Positions 11,240 through 23,585 of a stretch of DNA of 64,000 nt are shown piece by piece. The notes beneath the pieces are model-generated. The model searched no databases and was not told the origin of the DNA. It saw only the letters and a list, made by a program, of their open reading frames with translations. Origin of the DNA: Rutidosis leptorrhynchoides. Lineage: Eukaryota; Streptophyta; Magnoliopsida; Asterales; Asteraceae. A program made the translations under genes and the position numbers. The number at the start of each line of letters is the position of its first letter. The stretch's first letter is position 1. Where the stretch lies: positions 137,075,501 to 137,139,500 of the forward strand of contig NC_092343.1 of NCBI RefSeq assembly GCF_046630445.1, in the 5' to 3' direction.

Positions 11240-12663
11240 GCATGGCCGTTGGGGTGTATTGAACTCGAATTGGAATTAGCAGATGATAATGATCCCTCTC
11301 GCTCTTGAGTTGTGCCCATTGAATTTTGCATGGTACGCTCTTACTCTTGTTACAATGCACTTTTAGGAAGAGTTACTTTGCAGAAGTTTAGCGCGGTGCC
11401 TTCAACAGTTCATGGTATGATAAAATTTCCTACCAAGCAAGGAATAGCAATCATCCGGACAGAGTCTGAAAGGGCGCTTTGTGCATCCATCACGCCACCA
11501 AAATTGCTTCCTACCATTGATGAACAAATGTGAAGCTGCACTATTATTGTCAATCCAAAGCACCCAGACAAGCGAATTCAGATTGGGGGCAACTTATCCA
11601 ACGACGTCAAAGTCAAGTTGCGGAATATGCTGATAACCAATATGGTTGTTTTTGCATGGAGTGAATAGGACATGACGGGAGTACCTCACGAAATAGCAGA
11701 GCACAAGTTATATGCTAGCCCAAGTTTAACTCCGGTGCGATAAAAGAAAAGGCCTATGGCCCCAGAAAGAAGAGAATGGCAGCGAATGGAGGTGGAAAAG
11801 CTAGTGAATGCGAACATACTTAGGGAGGTGCACTATCAAACTTGGGTAGCAAATCCCATCTTACTCAAAAAGGCTGATGGTTCATGACGCACGTGCGTTG
11901 ATTTCAAGGATATTAACAAAGCGTGTCCCAAAGACAACTATCCTCTTCCGAAGATAGATTGGAAAGTTGAATCATTATCTGGGTCCAGATTTAAATGTTT
12001 CTTGGATGTGTACAAGGGGTACCATTAGATTCAGATGGCGAAGAGGACAAGACCGCGTTCCATACAGATCAAGGGATCTATTGTTACACAAAAATGCCCT
12101 TTGGACTGAAAAACGCGGGCCCAACCTATCAGCGAGTGGTCGATGCTGCGTTTAAAGACTAAATCGGTAGGAACCTTGAAGCTTATGTTGACAATTTGGT
12201 TATCAAAAGAAATACGGAAGTGCAACTGCTGGATGACATACTTGAAACGTTCAAATCCCTGCGCAAAATCAACATGAAGCTTAAGTTCACAAAGTGTAGT
12301 TTTAGGGAAGAAGTGGGAAAATTCCTGGGGCACATAGTAACCCCAAGAGGAATTCGTGCAAATCCTAATAAAATTGAAGCGGTGGAACAGATGCAGTCAC
12401 CAAAATCCAGAAAAGATGCACTAACATGCTTCTTGTTAAAAGAAGCAGAGAGGTCTTTGCCATTCTTCCATACTTTAAAGAACTTATTGAAAAAGTCAGA
12501 CTTCAAGTGGACAGAGGAGGCCGAGAAAGCTTTTCTAGAAATGAAGGCGCTTTTGAAAGAATTGCCTACTTTAACCGCGCCAGAGGTAGGAGAAACATTA
12601 ATGCTGTATCTTACGACTTCGAAAGAAGCCATAAGCTCTGTTCTTGTCACAGATATGGGGCAG

Positions 12664-12753
12664 GTATGTATCATGCTTTGTTTATTTTTTATAAGCATAG
12701 AAAGTTATATGTTTATGTGTATGTGCAACCCATTCTCTAAAACGCGGGTACAG
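12664..12753 (+). other. Intron-like insertion 1 in Z RNase H (A)
   Basis: Donor GGGCAG|GTATGT, acceptor GGGTACAG|ATGCATG, 90 bases. Removing it joins the RNase H segments around the YFVSKAL motif. It has no stop and its length is a multiple of three. The join gives GQMHVYF, two residues shorter than I expect for the family, so the exact boundaries are less certain than for the next two. Confidence 0.5.
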
Positions 12754-12912
12754 ATGCATGTATACTTTGTCAGTAAGGCGCTTAGTGGTAGTGAGGTTAA
12801 TTAAACTACAATGGAAAAGCTGGTATACGCGCTTGTGCACACAGCTCGTAGGTTGCGTCGATATTTCCAAGCGCATCCTATAATGGTATTGACTGACCAA
12901 CCAATAAGACAG

Positions 12913-13017
12913 GTACAGGTCGCGGAACGAGCTACCTATGTATAACTCAATCTTATAAGTCACTTTTAGCCTGCATGGATTAGATGCGACATACTGACAA
13001 TGATTGTATCATCACAG
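12913..13017 (+). other. Intron-like insertion 2 in Z pol (A)
   Basis: Donor AGACAG|GTACAG, acceptor ATCATCACAG|GTGCTG, 105 bases, with branch-point-like TACTGAC about 25 bases before the acceptor. It contains in-frame stops. Removing it restores PIRQVLYKPDVSGRLAK, the usual Tat sequence. Confidence 0.75.
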
Positions 13018-13758
13018 GTGCTGTACAAACCTGACGTTTCGGGGCGATTGGCTAAATTAGGCATAGAATTGGGGGAGCACGAAATAAACTTCTCTCCGTG
13101 AACAGCTGCCAAAGGATAGATATTGGCAGATTACTTGGCTGAAACTACAGTCGAGATAGAAGCGTCAAAGGAGAGTATCACAACCGAACCACTGGAAAGT
13201 CAACCTTGGGAATTGTATGGGTGGCTGCTCTAGCCTTTGATCACTTGCGCATAAATGTATGGGTGGAATAACTAACGCAAAAATCTATTGATGAGAAATC
13301 CACCGTCGCGCCTATCGAGGAGGAAAGCCCAAACTGGATGACACCCATAACTAAGTTTTTAATAGAAGGAATGCTCCCTACAGACGAAAAGGAAGCGAGA
13401 AAGGTACGCATGAAAGCGCCCATGTACACTTTGGTGGATGGAGCTCTTTACAGAAAGTCGTTCCTTGGGCCAAGCATGCTATGTATTGGTCCAAATCAAG
13501 CGTAAGAAGTGCTCAGAGAGATTCATGAAGGGTATTGCGCTCTGCACTCCGGCTATAGTAGCCGCAAAGGTTATGCGCATTGGGTATTACTGGCCCACCA
13601 TTCACGAAGATGCATCTGAGGTCGTGAGAACATGTCAATCATGTCAACAGCACGTGCCCATCAGCAGAGCACCGCAACATCCTATGATACTAATAGGGTG
13701 GCTTGGCCATTCTGCAAATGGTCCATCGACATTGTCGGCCCTATTACCGCGTGCTCAG

Positions 13759-13839
13759 GTACGCGTGGAATAATTTATATGAATAATACTTTGCTAACTA
13801 TGCGCTTTCATAGTATTAATGCAATAATTGTTTACTCAG
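13759..13839 (+). other. Intron-like insertion 3 in Z integrase (A)
   Basis: Donor GCTCAG|GTACGC, acceptor TTTACTCAG|GGGGAATC, 81 bases, with a canonical plant branch point TGCTAAC near 13792. It contains stops. Removing it joins DIVGP...ACSG to GIKFLVVAIDYFTKW in frame, restoring the integrase core. Confidence 0.8.
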
Positions 13840-14641
13840 GGGGAATCAAATTCTTAGTGGTAGCAATTGATTACTTCACTAAATGGGTGGAGGCGAAGGC
13901 ATTAGTAACAATTACTAGCAGGAGCATTCGCAACTTCTTTTGGGAAGATATTGTGTGCAGGTTTGGTATTCCCAATGAAATCGTCAACAATAATGGAACC
14001 CAGTTAGAAGGAGAACCATTCCGGTCCTGGTGCCAAGACCTGAATATTAAGCAATCTTTCACATCGGTCGCACACCCAGGCAAATGGGTAATGTGAAGTA
14101 ACAAAACTGGGATATTGTAAAGGGGATAAAGGTATGCTTGGGCTTATATGGAAATTAATGGGTCGATGAACTCCCAAGTGTATTATGGGCGCATCGAACT
14201 ACTCATAAGAATAGCACAGGTAAAACTACTTTCAGCTTAGTTTATGGGACTGAAGCTATTATCCCTGCGGAAATATTGGTGCCCAGGAAGAGAGTTCAAA
14301 GCTATGATGAGTCAAGCAATGGTGAAGGCTTGCGCGCTAACATAGACATGCTAGAGGAGCGCAGAGAAATTGTAGCTATACGAGAAGCCATGAACAAGCA
14401 GAAAATCTCCAAGTATTATGATAAGCGCGTCAAGCCATTGTTATTTATAGTGGGAGAGTATGTGTGGCGCAATAATGAGGCAAGCCGAGCAGAGGATATT
14501 GGAAAGCTTGGGCCTAATTGGGAATGCCCCTATGAAATAATTGGCACAAGTGCTACAAGATCTTATATCCTAGCTGAAGTAACTGGAAGACGAGTACCTC
14601 GTACTTGGCATGCAACCAATCTGAAAAGATGCTATATATAA

Positions 14642-15816
14642 TTGTCAGGCTGCAACACACGGGATTTATCAACCCGCACTTTGAGCACTTACATTTTCCA
14701 GTATACTTAAAATGTTGCTTTATTTCCAAAGACAATTAGTATTTCTTTTTGGTTTAATGGTTTGTCATTTGGTTATGACTTTTAGATTTTATTTATTTTG
14801 TCATTAATAAATTTAATTTTTGTATGGAAACATTTGGTTATGTTTCAACGCACATTTTGATAGCAGTTACGTCCATCCTGCCTTTTAAGGGTTGATCTCT
14901 AGCTCCCGCGTGGCAGAAGCCTATTTGGTTACAAGGCTAGATTTTAGGGTGGGTAATAGGCTTTGGTTTTTCTAGACCAACACACTCTCGCAGACTAGAA
15001 TACTACAAGTCATGACTATAAATGACAAGCATTGGGGTTGCTTGCTCACTAACGTAAGTGTTGGGTCACTTGGAAGACTCTAAGTACTTTACTTAGTAAT
15101 GAAATGAAAAGCACTTGCTATGTCCACAATAGTTGGTTAGCATTATTAAACTTTGATAATAAACAAAGTATACATTTGTTTGTATGCATCACAACTACAA
15201 TATTTGATAAGAGTAATGAAGACTTGAAACAATAAAGTTAGCAAAAGAAATTTCATTAATGTTGCAATAGTACCAAAAGAAAACATTAAAAAGTACTAAG
15301 GGCACGCAGGCCCAATATGTAAAATATGGCACACAGGCCTAAGCTTTAATGATTTGCACGCAGGACCAAAAATAAAAAAGAAAGAAAGAAAGGAAAATCT
15401 AAACTACCTGGCATTATTTGGAACACTGCCCTACACTAATGGGAATGATCCTTCAAAGTTTGACCTATATGTGGTCTTGTACTGAAAGGCGGGGAGCACA
15501 TCCTTATTACAGGTAGCACCTATAACCGAGCATGCTCCCTGCAGATGTACCCCCCAAAGTGCAGGCGTACAGGGCTGAAGATGTTATATGCCTATGGCTC
15601 ACCTATACACCTGTCACTTCAAAAAACTACTATGCGCCTCACAAAGCACGCCATAGCAGTGCCCGAGCCCTCTGGCTCACCTCCTTACATCACGAGCTCT
15701 AATAAATCCTGCACTGAGGTCGCATGGTTAACACTTTCTTGAATCAAGGATTGAATTTAAATGTTCTCCATCACACGACTGGACTCGAGTGCCTTGGCTA
15801 AAGAATCACTCTCAAG
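14642..15816. mobile_element. Z element spacer between pol and antisense ORF (A)
   Basis: No gene seen. It holds AT-rich sequence and short direct repeats of the 'gcacgcaggcccaa' type near 15301-15370. Relative to copy B it lacks about 52 bases at 15458; the lost piece is flanked by a short 'caaa' homology. Confidence 0.7.
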
Positions 15817-17842
15817 CTAATCAGCAACAACTTTGGGCAAATCTGTTGGAACCTCTATGTTGTCTGAAATGAGCTTCCAAAAGTTTACCCGCTCCAATGC
15901 TTTGATGGCCCTGATTGCGTCTGAGTAAATTTTGCCAACGGTGGAAAAGCTGAGAACCTTTGATGCAATTTGCGAAAGAGCAGCTTTCAGTGCGGCGAAG
16001 TTGTTTAACGTTGAATCACGACCAGCGGCCACCCGATCAAGGTGCGCGGAGATGTCCTGTTTTTCAAAGGTTAAAAAATCAAGGTTGGAATTAGCAGTAG
16101 CAATTTCCTCCTTGAGCAAATTTTTTTCCTCTACCAGATCAGCTTGTGCATTTAGAAGCTCAACCTTTTCCTTCTTTAACACTTCAACAGTGGCCTCCAC
16201 TGTTTTCAATGCTTCATCGGCAACTTTAAGCTTCGACTCTAGGGCAATCAACCTCATCTATAACTGCCCAGATAGATTCACCTCTGCCTTATGAGAACGC
16301 TCACTTTTTAAACGATCACAATCCCTTACCCATGTCAGAAACGATAGCTGTGTATCAAAGCATGCCTTTTGATCTGGCGTCATCTTCTTTAACTCACGCC
16401 TTATGTCAGCATGAGCACATCCTTGCATATACATGTGCTGTTCTGATGCAGCATGCTTCAAAACATTTAGAATCGCTTCCAAGTTATCAATGCGAATGGG
16501 TGCATAAGGGTTGTTGTTCAGTTTGGGACCTGAGACAGAAGTAATCGAGGGACCAGTAGTAGGAGGAGTTGCAGGATTGGTTGGAAAGGGCGTAATAATA
16601 GCAATTTGGACTGGATTAGAACATGTTGCGGGCATCCAGGTAGTTGATTCAAGGGGCGCAGATGTTGCTGAGGGCGCAGGTGTGGGCATGGGCGCATTGA
16701 TGGCAGGCTGGACAAGAGTCACTATTGGGGCTGCATCTTCCTCAAGGTTCACAACTGGAAATACAGAAACGTATATGTTAGTTTCTAAACAAGCAATGAA
16801 GGTATGATATAATGAAATCTGTACGCTATACAATGTTATACCTTAGGAGGATGGGGCATCGGACTTCTTCTTCTTCACTGGAGGATTTAAACGCACGGAG
16901 CTTCTGCGCTTGAGTGGCTATTCATCTTCCTCAACCAGAGCGTTTAAATCATCTACGACATTGACTGGAACATCTTCATTAGCAACTTCCTTTTTCATAG
17001 AATAACCCTTCAAACTTTCTTCAACCATAACCTGGTAAAGATTTATCTCTGCAAACAATGACATACGATGGTTAGCATACTCTCTATCTAAAGGTAAATG
17101 ATGCGTAATTATTTCAAAGATAAAATTATGCCCCTTTCGTTAAGCAAAATGACTAGACGGAATCCACTGTATTTCCAGTAGGAAGAGATTCCGGCCAAGT
17201 AAAGAACTTCGTTTGGGTAAACCCGAATGCTTAGTTTCTTACCGGGATAGAGGTTAAACTGTTCCTGTTCCAGCGGTGTCATTGAGGGGGGGGGAGGCAA
17301 TTTAAAGCAGTGTTAGCACCAGAATGCCATTGAAGAAAGTTAGCGAATTGTTGAGGAACGAATTTGTTATCGACATAGTAAAAAGAATCTATCTAGGAGG
17401 TATTTAAACCCTTCTTCAAACCAGATGTAAAAGCTGCCCGATCGGTGAAACTGTACCAATCGTGCTCATTAACTTGGTAACGGAAAATGTTTTTGAAGAT
17501 GTTAATCGACAGTTCCTGGTTGTTCGCCCTACACCACATCTCAAATAACGATAGACGAGCAGCAGTATAGGGATGTAATTGCCCCAGACCAATGTTATAC
17601 GATGACAAAACCGCCATGAAAAAGTTAGTCGAAGGAATGCGAGTGTTTCTGACTTCTAGGGTTACATCGTAGACTCCAACCATGTTGGTTGGGGGTTTAT
17701 GGGCTCGTTGATTTGTGAGTGGAAGGGTAGGGGTGTATTGGGCAATTGGTGGATACCAGTCGATAATAGCTGGTATGGATTCATCATCTAGGGTTGAAGA
17801 GATGGAATGGACTTGGAAGGTGGTTGAAGATGCAGAACACAT
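15817..17842 (-). pseudogene. Antisense ORF (aORF) of Tat element Z (A)
   Basis: A gene opposite to pol, between integrase and the 3' end, as known for Tat-lineage elements. The N-terminal part (17393-17842; TNFFMAVLSSYNIGLGQLHPYTAARLSLFEMWCR) resembles the 'putative gypsy type transposon' domain PF04195. A linker with KKKKS (possible nuclear signal, about 16870) and a Pro/Ala-rich region follow, then a coiled coil rich in Leu/Glu/Lys (15817-16257). An 87-base GT-AG intron separates linker and Pro-rich part. A second 3' splice site (TGCTAAC, then TTTGCAG) is visible at about 17049-17077, with no clear donor. Breaks: TAG after NTS (17393), TAA at the end of exon 1 (copy A only), and TAG before MRLIALESKL (shared with B). 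Confidence 0.8.
16755..16841 (-). other. Intron in Z antisense ORF (A)
   Basis: Minus-strand donor AAG|GTATAAC, acceptor TGTATTTCCAG|TTGTG, 87 bases. In copy B the flanking exons join in frame (SSE-VVNLEEDAA). Here exon 1 ends in a TAA just before the donor. Confidence 0.85.
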
Positions 17843-18088
17843 ATTTACAACTTAAAAAAGGGGATGAAGATGGAAGATTGCATTGACCTGGGTTAAGAAA
17901 CGAGAAACTAGCCGGAACTTGATCGGAGTTGCAAAGTAGAGAAGAGATGGATTTTTTGAATTTTTACCAAATGTGGTAAAATAATCGCCCTAATTATAGC
18001 ATAAACGGTTAGGGCCTAAAAATGGAAAAAAAAAAACGCGTAAGGCGCACAGTTAGTCGTACACGTGTCGCAATCCTAACAGGTTACA
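17843..18088. mobile_element. Upstream region of the Z antisense ORF, up to W LTR (A)
   Basis: 246 bases with no ORF. This should hold the antisense promoter and the truncated right end of Z. No polypurine tract or LTR of Z is recognisable; W LTR starts at 18089 directly after 'aggttaca'. Confidence 0.6.
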
Positions 18089-19439
18089 TGTCACGACCCT
18101 ACTTTGTCCGTTATCTTTTACCGTTTATTATTTAACGTCCATTAATTGTTATTCGTGCCACGTCATTTCTATGACTTATATTATTATTTTAGTAATAGTA
18201 TATTATTTATTATGTGTTATATGAATATTTGTATTCATATTTAAAATTGTACGTTTCTACGTGTCGTGGATTTCTATATCATTTCGGTTTTTAAATCAAC
18301 GGTTGGACTTTTGAGATTTTTGAATCCAAATCATTTTAATTATGATATTTTTATATCATATGGGTATATAAAGTATTTCTATATTTTATTTTTCGCGGAT
18401 GCGTGTTCTTTTCGGAAATTTAATCGCGTAATAGTGTTTTCGTGAATCGGGATTCGTTCGGGCTTTCGGGCCACAAGCTTTGATCTATTTGATCAAATTG
18501 GGCCATGAGGGGCCCAATCCCTCACAATTTTGGCCAACACTACCCTACTTACCCTTCCTTTGATTTTTTTTCCATTTCATTTTCATTTATCCTTATTTTT
18601 CTAACCTAAACCTACTTTTGGCTCTCATTTCTCCTCCCACCTCCTTATGACCGATTTTCCTTGCTCCATTATCATCATTTTCAGCCACCACAAGCAACCA
18701 TACAATCAAACATCAATTGATCATCATTTCTCAAGACTTGTTACACAATCGGGTGCTCCTTTTTGCGTTCTATATCATCCTTCTTCTCATCTTTTGATTA
18801 GGGTATAAACATAAACCCTAGGTATTTCAATTTCATTTATTTTTACTGATTATGATATTATTTTGATGTTATAGTACTTGTATCTTGTTGTATTGTTGAA
18901 TTGATGCGTAGAAATGCTCGTTTATGTATGTTTTCGGTATGATTAAAATTGGACAGCAGATATTTTGTTAAAATAAGTAAACTTAACCTGTGTTTTTGAT
19001 TAAATAAATTGTTTAGATGAGTTCCTCTCATCAAGACAATAATTTTGGACTTTGGATTCATGTTATTTCGAGTCCTGGATCAAAAGTTATGCTTGATTTA
19101 GTGTTTTCATGAGATTAAAATGTAAAAATGAATGTAATCAGTTGGGTTCAGACTTTGTGACCATTTTTAGAGTCTCTAGGGTGTAATAGTGTGTTAGGAT
19201 TGATGATTGGATGAACATCCATGTTCGGGTCATCGAAATTCGAGCCACGAATCACCCGGTACGACTAAAACAAGTTTTTGAACGGATTAAAGTTCCAAGT
19301 TGATTCATGGCTGTAGGTCATGACTTGGTGTATGATTTTAGAGTGTTCTTGAGTACACTAATGTGTTAGGTGGATTGGTTAGACGAGGATATATATAAGA
19401 CTCGTCGAAAACCGACACCCGAGGCTCAAGATATCACCC

Positions 19440-20090
19440 GACGAACGTTTTAATTAAACTTATGGTTATAAAATTTAACTTATGATATAAATAATGATTT
19501 TTATTATTATTAAATTAATTATGATATAAAAGTAATTAATTTTATTTGAGACTTATGATATATATATTTATTATATCATTTATTAATCACTTTATGATTT
19601 AATTAAACTTTTAATTAAACTTATGATTAATAATACTTTTATTATTAATGAAAAATACTTATAATAAGTATTAAACTTATGTTATGAGATTATTATTATA
19701 AGACTTATAATAAAGATTAAATAATTATTTAATTATTATAAGACTTAGTTATTATTTAATTATAATTTAATTATTAAATACTTATGGTTTAATAATTATA
19801 ATTAAATACTTATGATATGATTAATAATTCAATATTAATTAATAATAATTATGATATGATTAAAAATTTATTATTAATTAATAATACTTATGTTACGACT
19901 AATATTTAATTAATAAATTAAATACTTATGTTATATTAATTATATCATTTAAACTTATGCTAACTTTATTAATTCAATTTAATTTAATTAAACTTATGTA
20001 ATGACATAATTATACATATATGACTTTAAATAACATTATAACTTATATTATTACTATAACTTATTCTTTAAAAAGCTAATGTTGACTATG
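19440..20090. repeat. AT-rich degenerate repeat field in W LTR
   Basis: Low-complexity sequence with more than a dozen occurrences of 'acttatg' or 'acttata' spaced by AT-rich filler. No coding potential. Confidence 0.8.
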
Positions 20091-20159
20091 TTTGACCAAG
20101 GTTGACTTTTGAGTTAACTTTCGATTGACTTTGACTTTCAGTTGACTTTTGTTGACTTT

Positions 20160-20360
20160 CTAATTAAGGAAACTTTCCTAAGTTAAAAACTTTCTAAAAT
20201 TAGAAACTTTCTAAATATGGAAACTTTCTAAATATAGAAACTTTTCTAAAATAGAAACTTTATAAATATAGAAACTTTCCTAAAATAGAAACTTTCCAAA
20301 AATAGAATTTTTCCAGAAATGGAAACCTGCCAAAAATATAAACTTTCTAATAATAGAAAG
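20160..20360. repeat. Short tandem repeats 'agaaactttctaaaatat' in W LTR
   Basis: About ten imperfect units of 16-18 bases containing GAAACTTTC or GAAACTTTT. Confidence 0.85.
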
Positions 20361-20740
20361 TACGTGTTAAACGCTGTCCTGATCATATCGAAACATACTG
20401 AGTGTTGTTCTATGCTTATTTGCAACAAGTACTATAGCTATCATACTAAGACTTGACCTAAGTTAATTATTTATATCGACCTGCTTTATTTATAGGTCAG
20501 TGTTGTGATCATTTTTGATCGTTTTACCTTTTGCTGTTCGCAATTTCTGTGTTGTTGCTTCCTTACGTTAAGGTGATTTATAGTCCCATTTTTCTATTTT
20601 AAATCTTTTGGGATGAGAATACATGCATTTTATTTTTTTCATATTGGACACAAGTGGAAGTTGGTTTAAATTATTCATTGTGAGTCGAACAAAAATATTC
20701 CATAATCTGATAATTGTAATCACTGGTTTCTACTGGTGAA

Positions 20741-20780
20741 CGCGAATCCTATGGATAGATCTATTGGGTTTGACAACCCC
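20741..20780 (+). promoter_or_regulatory. Conserved LTR core motif (W)
   Basis: CGCGAATCCTATGGATAGAT followed by CTATTGGG and a 'gacaacccc' block; the same motif as in Y, E1 and E2 LTRs. Confidence 0.7.
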
Positions 20781-21402
20781 ATTTCGAGCTAGTTGTGCTA
20801 GAAATGTATAATCAAAATGTATTAGTACTTCGTAATTATTTGAAGATACACCTGTTCAGTGTATATTGTTGTTTGGTAAGGGTGGAATTGGTTAAGTGGT
20901 TACCAGGTGGCTCACGGATAATGAAATAATGTTTTTATATGTTTTCGAGCATATAATTTGGTGGTCCAAAATGAGTTTTATGTTTTCAAACATAAATTTT
21001 TATGGTTTAATTTAAATATTGTTTGCAATATTAAACCTATAATTCACTCAACATTTTTGTTGACAGTTACTCGCATGTTTTATTCTCAGGTTCATGATTG
21101 ATTGCTTCCGTTGTGCTTAGAGAGTCTGCATATTTATGATGGCAGCTTTTGTTAAACATTAACTTGCATTCTATTTTGAAACATTAAATTGTGGGTGTTT
21201 GTTGACTTTGTTTTGGTCAACTTTTGGTTAAGAATTTATGTACGGTTTTTCTAAACTTACATATTTTGGGTAGGTTTCTTTTATAGGAAATCATTTTTAA
21301 ATAAAGAATGCAAGGTTATTTATCAAATTCATATAGATTTATGATCAAGTTGTGGGACCAAGATAACGATGGTCATCAAGTGTACTTTGACGGGTCGTCA
21401 AA

Positions 21403-21415
21403 GTTGGAATCAAAG
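21403..21415 (+). promoter_or_regulatory. W primer-binding site, degenerate
   Basis: TTGGAATCAAAGC follows the LTR end; it differs at two positions from TTGGTATCAGAGC. Downstream, GCATTAGTGAGTCT at 21470-21483 matches the leader repeat of E2, which supports this being the W leader. Confidence 0.6.
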
Positions 21416-23585
21416 CTTTGGTTGTAGGGAGTTAGGCTGCATTGATGTCGTTACCCGAGTCAATAGGGTGCATTAGTGAGTCTAGTCTACAGCCCGACCT
21501 ATAATATATTATTATATGTGATTATTTGTATCGTATTGGTATGTATATTGTTTTCATATACGTACATCTCTGTTATGTTCTGAATCCGGGAGGAACTGCC
21601 ATTCCGATTTAAACATATTCTCCGACTCATGCGAGTTTATCTTTATAAGAACACCTCGGATAGTGAAACCGATGGATGTCATTCTTGACTTCTGAAATTC
21701 TCGATATTTCTATGTCATCTATTATGGTTATGTATATAACGTTTGAGTTATATTACATGAGATGCCATTCTTGACTTCTAAATGCTCGGCATTTCAATGT
21801 CAGCTATTCTGTTTAAGTATATAACATTCTTGTTATATTACGTGCCTTTTTGCCGTTGTGCCTTTATGCTTTGGGTTGCGAACCGGAAACGTCATTCTTG
21901 ACACGTGATGATTTTGAGACTTTAAAGACATTTTTATGTCATCGTTACTCTTATTCATTACTTTTGATGTTTTTGTCATTTGTGCTATCCTTAGTACATT
22001 GTTTAAGAAATGGTTTTAGAGAAATTGTGTGGAAATTCGAGGTTGATCGCGTGTCCTGACCTCATGTAGTGCTATTGGAATGGAACTATGAATTAGTATA
22101 ATATAATGACCTCAGGCCAACGTGATTATATTACGTTAATTCATATAGAAATTCCAATATTGTGACATGAGGAATAGAAAGCGAGTCAAAGAAAATTTTT
22201 ACACCACTCATTCAGAAAATTCCAATGTTATTACATGTGTAAGGAAAGTACTCATTTTCTAAATTGTTGAGATACGGGAAACTCGTTTTAATCAAACTAC
22301 ATATCTCATGCTTTATCCTTTATACCTCACTTGTTAGCGACAGCTTCGCACGTGAACAGTTTGCCCAAGGACTTGTGTCCTGATAATAGTCAAAACAATA
22401 TTTAGCTCATTGGTTTTCATGACCTCGTAACATTTGTTGGTCAAATGTCGCACGACGATTCAAGTCTTTCACTCGATCTTCTATGATCTTATTTCAACTC
22501 GTAACCTCTGAAATATGAATACCCTGCTTATCATCAGAATTTTCACACATTTGTTTAATTAGGCGGTCCTCATGGGATTTATGGACGAATGGAAGAAATA
22601 AGATTTTCTGTCACGTATGCAATTTATACAATCACATATGTACGTATAAAATTAAATAAATAAATTTAACTTAACTTATGTTGGTTAGTACATACTAAAT
22701 TATACCTTCAAAATTATTTTAAAACAACTCCTTTATTGAGTTGTTTAACTAAGTCAAATTGTTTTACGTAAAATGGTACACATTATACATACTTTTAAAT
22801 TTTCTAAGAATTTCGTTCCGTTTATGGGGTCACATTAAAAGTTTAAAGCTTTTTTCAAAACTTCTTTGATTGATTATATTAAAATTTTCGCATTACTTTA
22901 CAGTCTGTTTGGATCACAGTTCTTCTCATCCTCCGTTTAAGGATGAAACTTACCATTAAGTTCATTGATAAAAACTCTTACGCCACTTTGGATGGTAGTT
23001 TTATAAAATTGTTGGGAAGTCTTTGCGCTCATTAAATTTTCCCTCTTGTGGTTGGACATGACCGAAACGCGGACTAATAAATCAGTTTCCGAGGTACGTT
23101 CAGTGGTCACCCTATTCTCAGGAAAGGCACTGGGTGGGTTTCTACCCCAACTGTTGTTATAGTTGATATCACAGATAGATATTACACTAGATCATCTGAG
23201 AAGTTTCTACTCTTGATATTTACGGCTAACCACGACACCCTCGTAAACATCGATCCTATGATTAAATACTTTGAGGTGCATGAAATCATTTTTGGAGATT
23301 CATCTCACCTGGAGTCGACTATTCTTTATAACTCATGATCCACGTTTCTTTTCATCCGCACCTTAATTTAAGAATAAGGATGAATCCTAGATTGACTCGC
23401 TCATTGTGCGAGGAAGTTCACTCTCGTTGAAAGATCACACCTTTCGTACGTTCTCCTTTTAGAAATGTAATGAATTTTACTTTAAAATCTATGATCCTTG
23501 TTATCCCCTTTGAAGGAATTGCCTTAAACACCTATACCACTGATATGGATACTCTGTGTATTTCTTCCTTCGTTGGTTGCAACTA
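21416..23585 (+). mobile_element. W internal region without recognisable gag
   Basis: I see no gag or protease. It contains a tandem duplication of about 85 bases ('cattcttgacttct...ttatattac', about 21676-21759 and 21760-21844, with a partial third near 21890), then a conserved imperfect inverted repeat at 22088-22144. The rest has frequent stops. The RT sequence begins abruptly near 23590, so gag, protease and the start of RT seem deleted. Confidence 0.6.
22088..22144. repeat. Inverted repeat in W shared with E2 and E1
   Basis: Arms 22088-22110 and 22122-22144 (ATGAATTAGTATAATATAAT... against ...ATTATATTACGTTAATTCAT) pair at about 20 of 23 positions around an 11-base loop. Near-identical structures occur in E2 (29795-29853) and E1 (37748-37806). 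Confidence 0.75.

Larger units (their letters stand above)
11240..14641 (+). pseudogene. Z element (Tat lineage) protease-RT-RNase H-integrase (A)
   Basis: Plus-strand pol remnant of the Tat/Retand type, cut on the left by the Y LTR. In order: protease C-terminal region (LLGRVTLQKF, FPTKQGIAIIRTESE, about 11340-11480); RT (MAPERREWQRMEVEKLV, VDFKDINKACPKDNYPLP, FLGHIVTPRGIRANP); RNase H (FKWTEEAEKAFLEMK, YFVSKALSGSEVN, LTDQPIRQ); integrase (CQSCQQH, WPFCKW then SIDIVGP, VAIDYFTKWVEAKA, RFGIPNEIV); and a C-terminal segment ending RTWHATNLKRCYI at 14641. Many stops are C-to-T type (TGA at 11885, TAG and TAA in RT). There are several frameshifts, and the RNase H region is shortened near 13210. 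Three GT-AG intervening sequences interrupt it. It is non-functional. Confidence 0.9.
1..18088. repeat. Copy A of the large duplicated block (X-Y-Z)
   Basis: Base 1 matches base 45252, and the match continues to the W LTR start (18089 against 63370) and beyond to the window end (about 18720 against 64000). The offset drifts from 45251 to about 45281 because of small indels. In stretches compared by eye, substitutions run at about 1-2% (seven in about 630 bases of the W LTR; nine in 720 bases of the F-box ORF). Gene order, orientation and several nonsense mutations are shared, so the block was assembled and partly decayed before it was duplicated. The left end lies outside the window; the X LTR lacks its first 57 bases here. 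Confidence 0.95.
18089..21400 (+). mobile_element. W element 5' LTR
   Basis: 3312 bases from TGTCACGACCCTACTTTG to ...ACGGGTCGTCA. A TATA-like TATATAAAG lies at 18366-18373. A CT-rich leader-like stretch follows at 18540-18700. The middle (about 19440-20090) is AT-rich with many degenerate 'aaacttatga' units, and 20160-20360 holds 'gaaactttct' repeats. The core block shared with other families is at about 20605-20785. The start also occurs in copy B at 63370, again preceded by Z. Confidence 0.85.

Noticed and set aside
12183..12698. 171-codon minus-strand ORF opposite Z RT (also 57488-58003)
   Set aside because: Shadow of the Z pol reading frame; no independent domain.
18089..21400. This LTR as the 3' LTR of Z instead of the 5' LTR of W
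   Set aside because: A degenerate primer site and the E2-like leader repeat follow it, and it carries the core block of the W/E1/E2/Y LTRs. A role for Z is not fully excluded because Z abuts it in both copies.
21850..22059. Possible short gag ORF in W
   Set aside because: No Gag motif; it is out of register with any gag homology and overlaps leader repeats.
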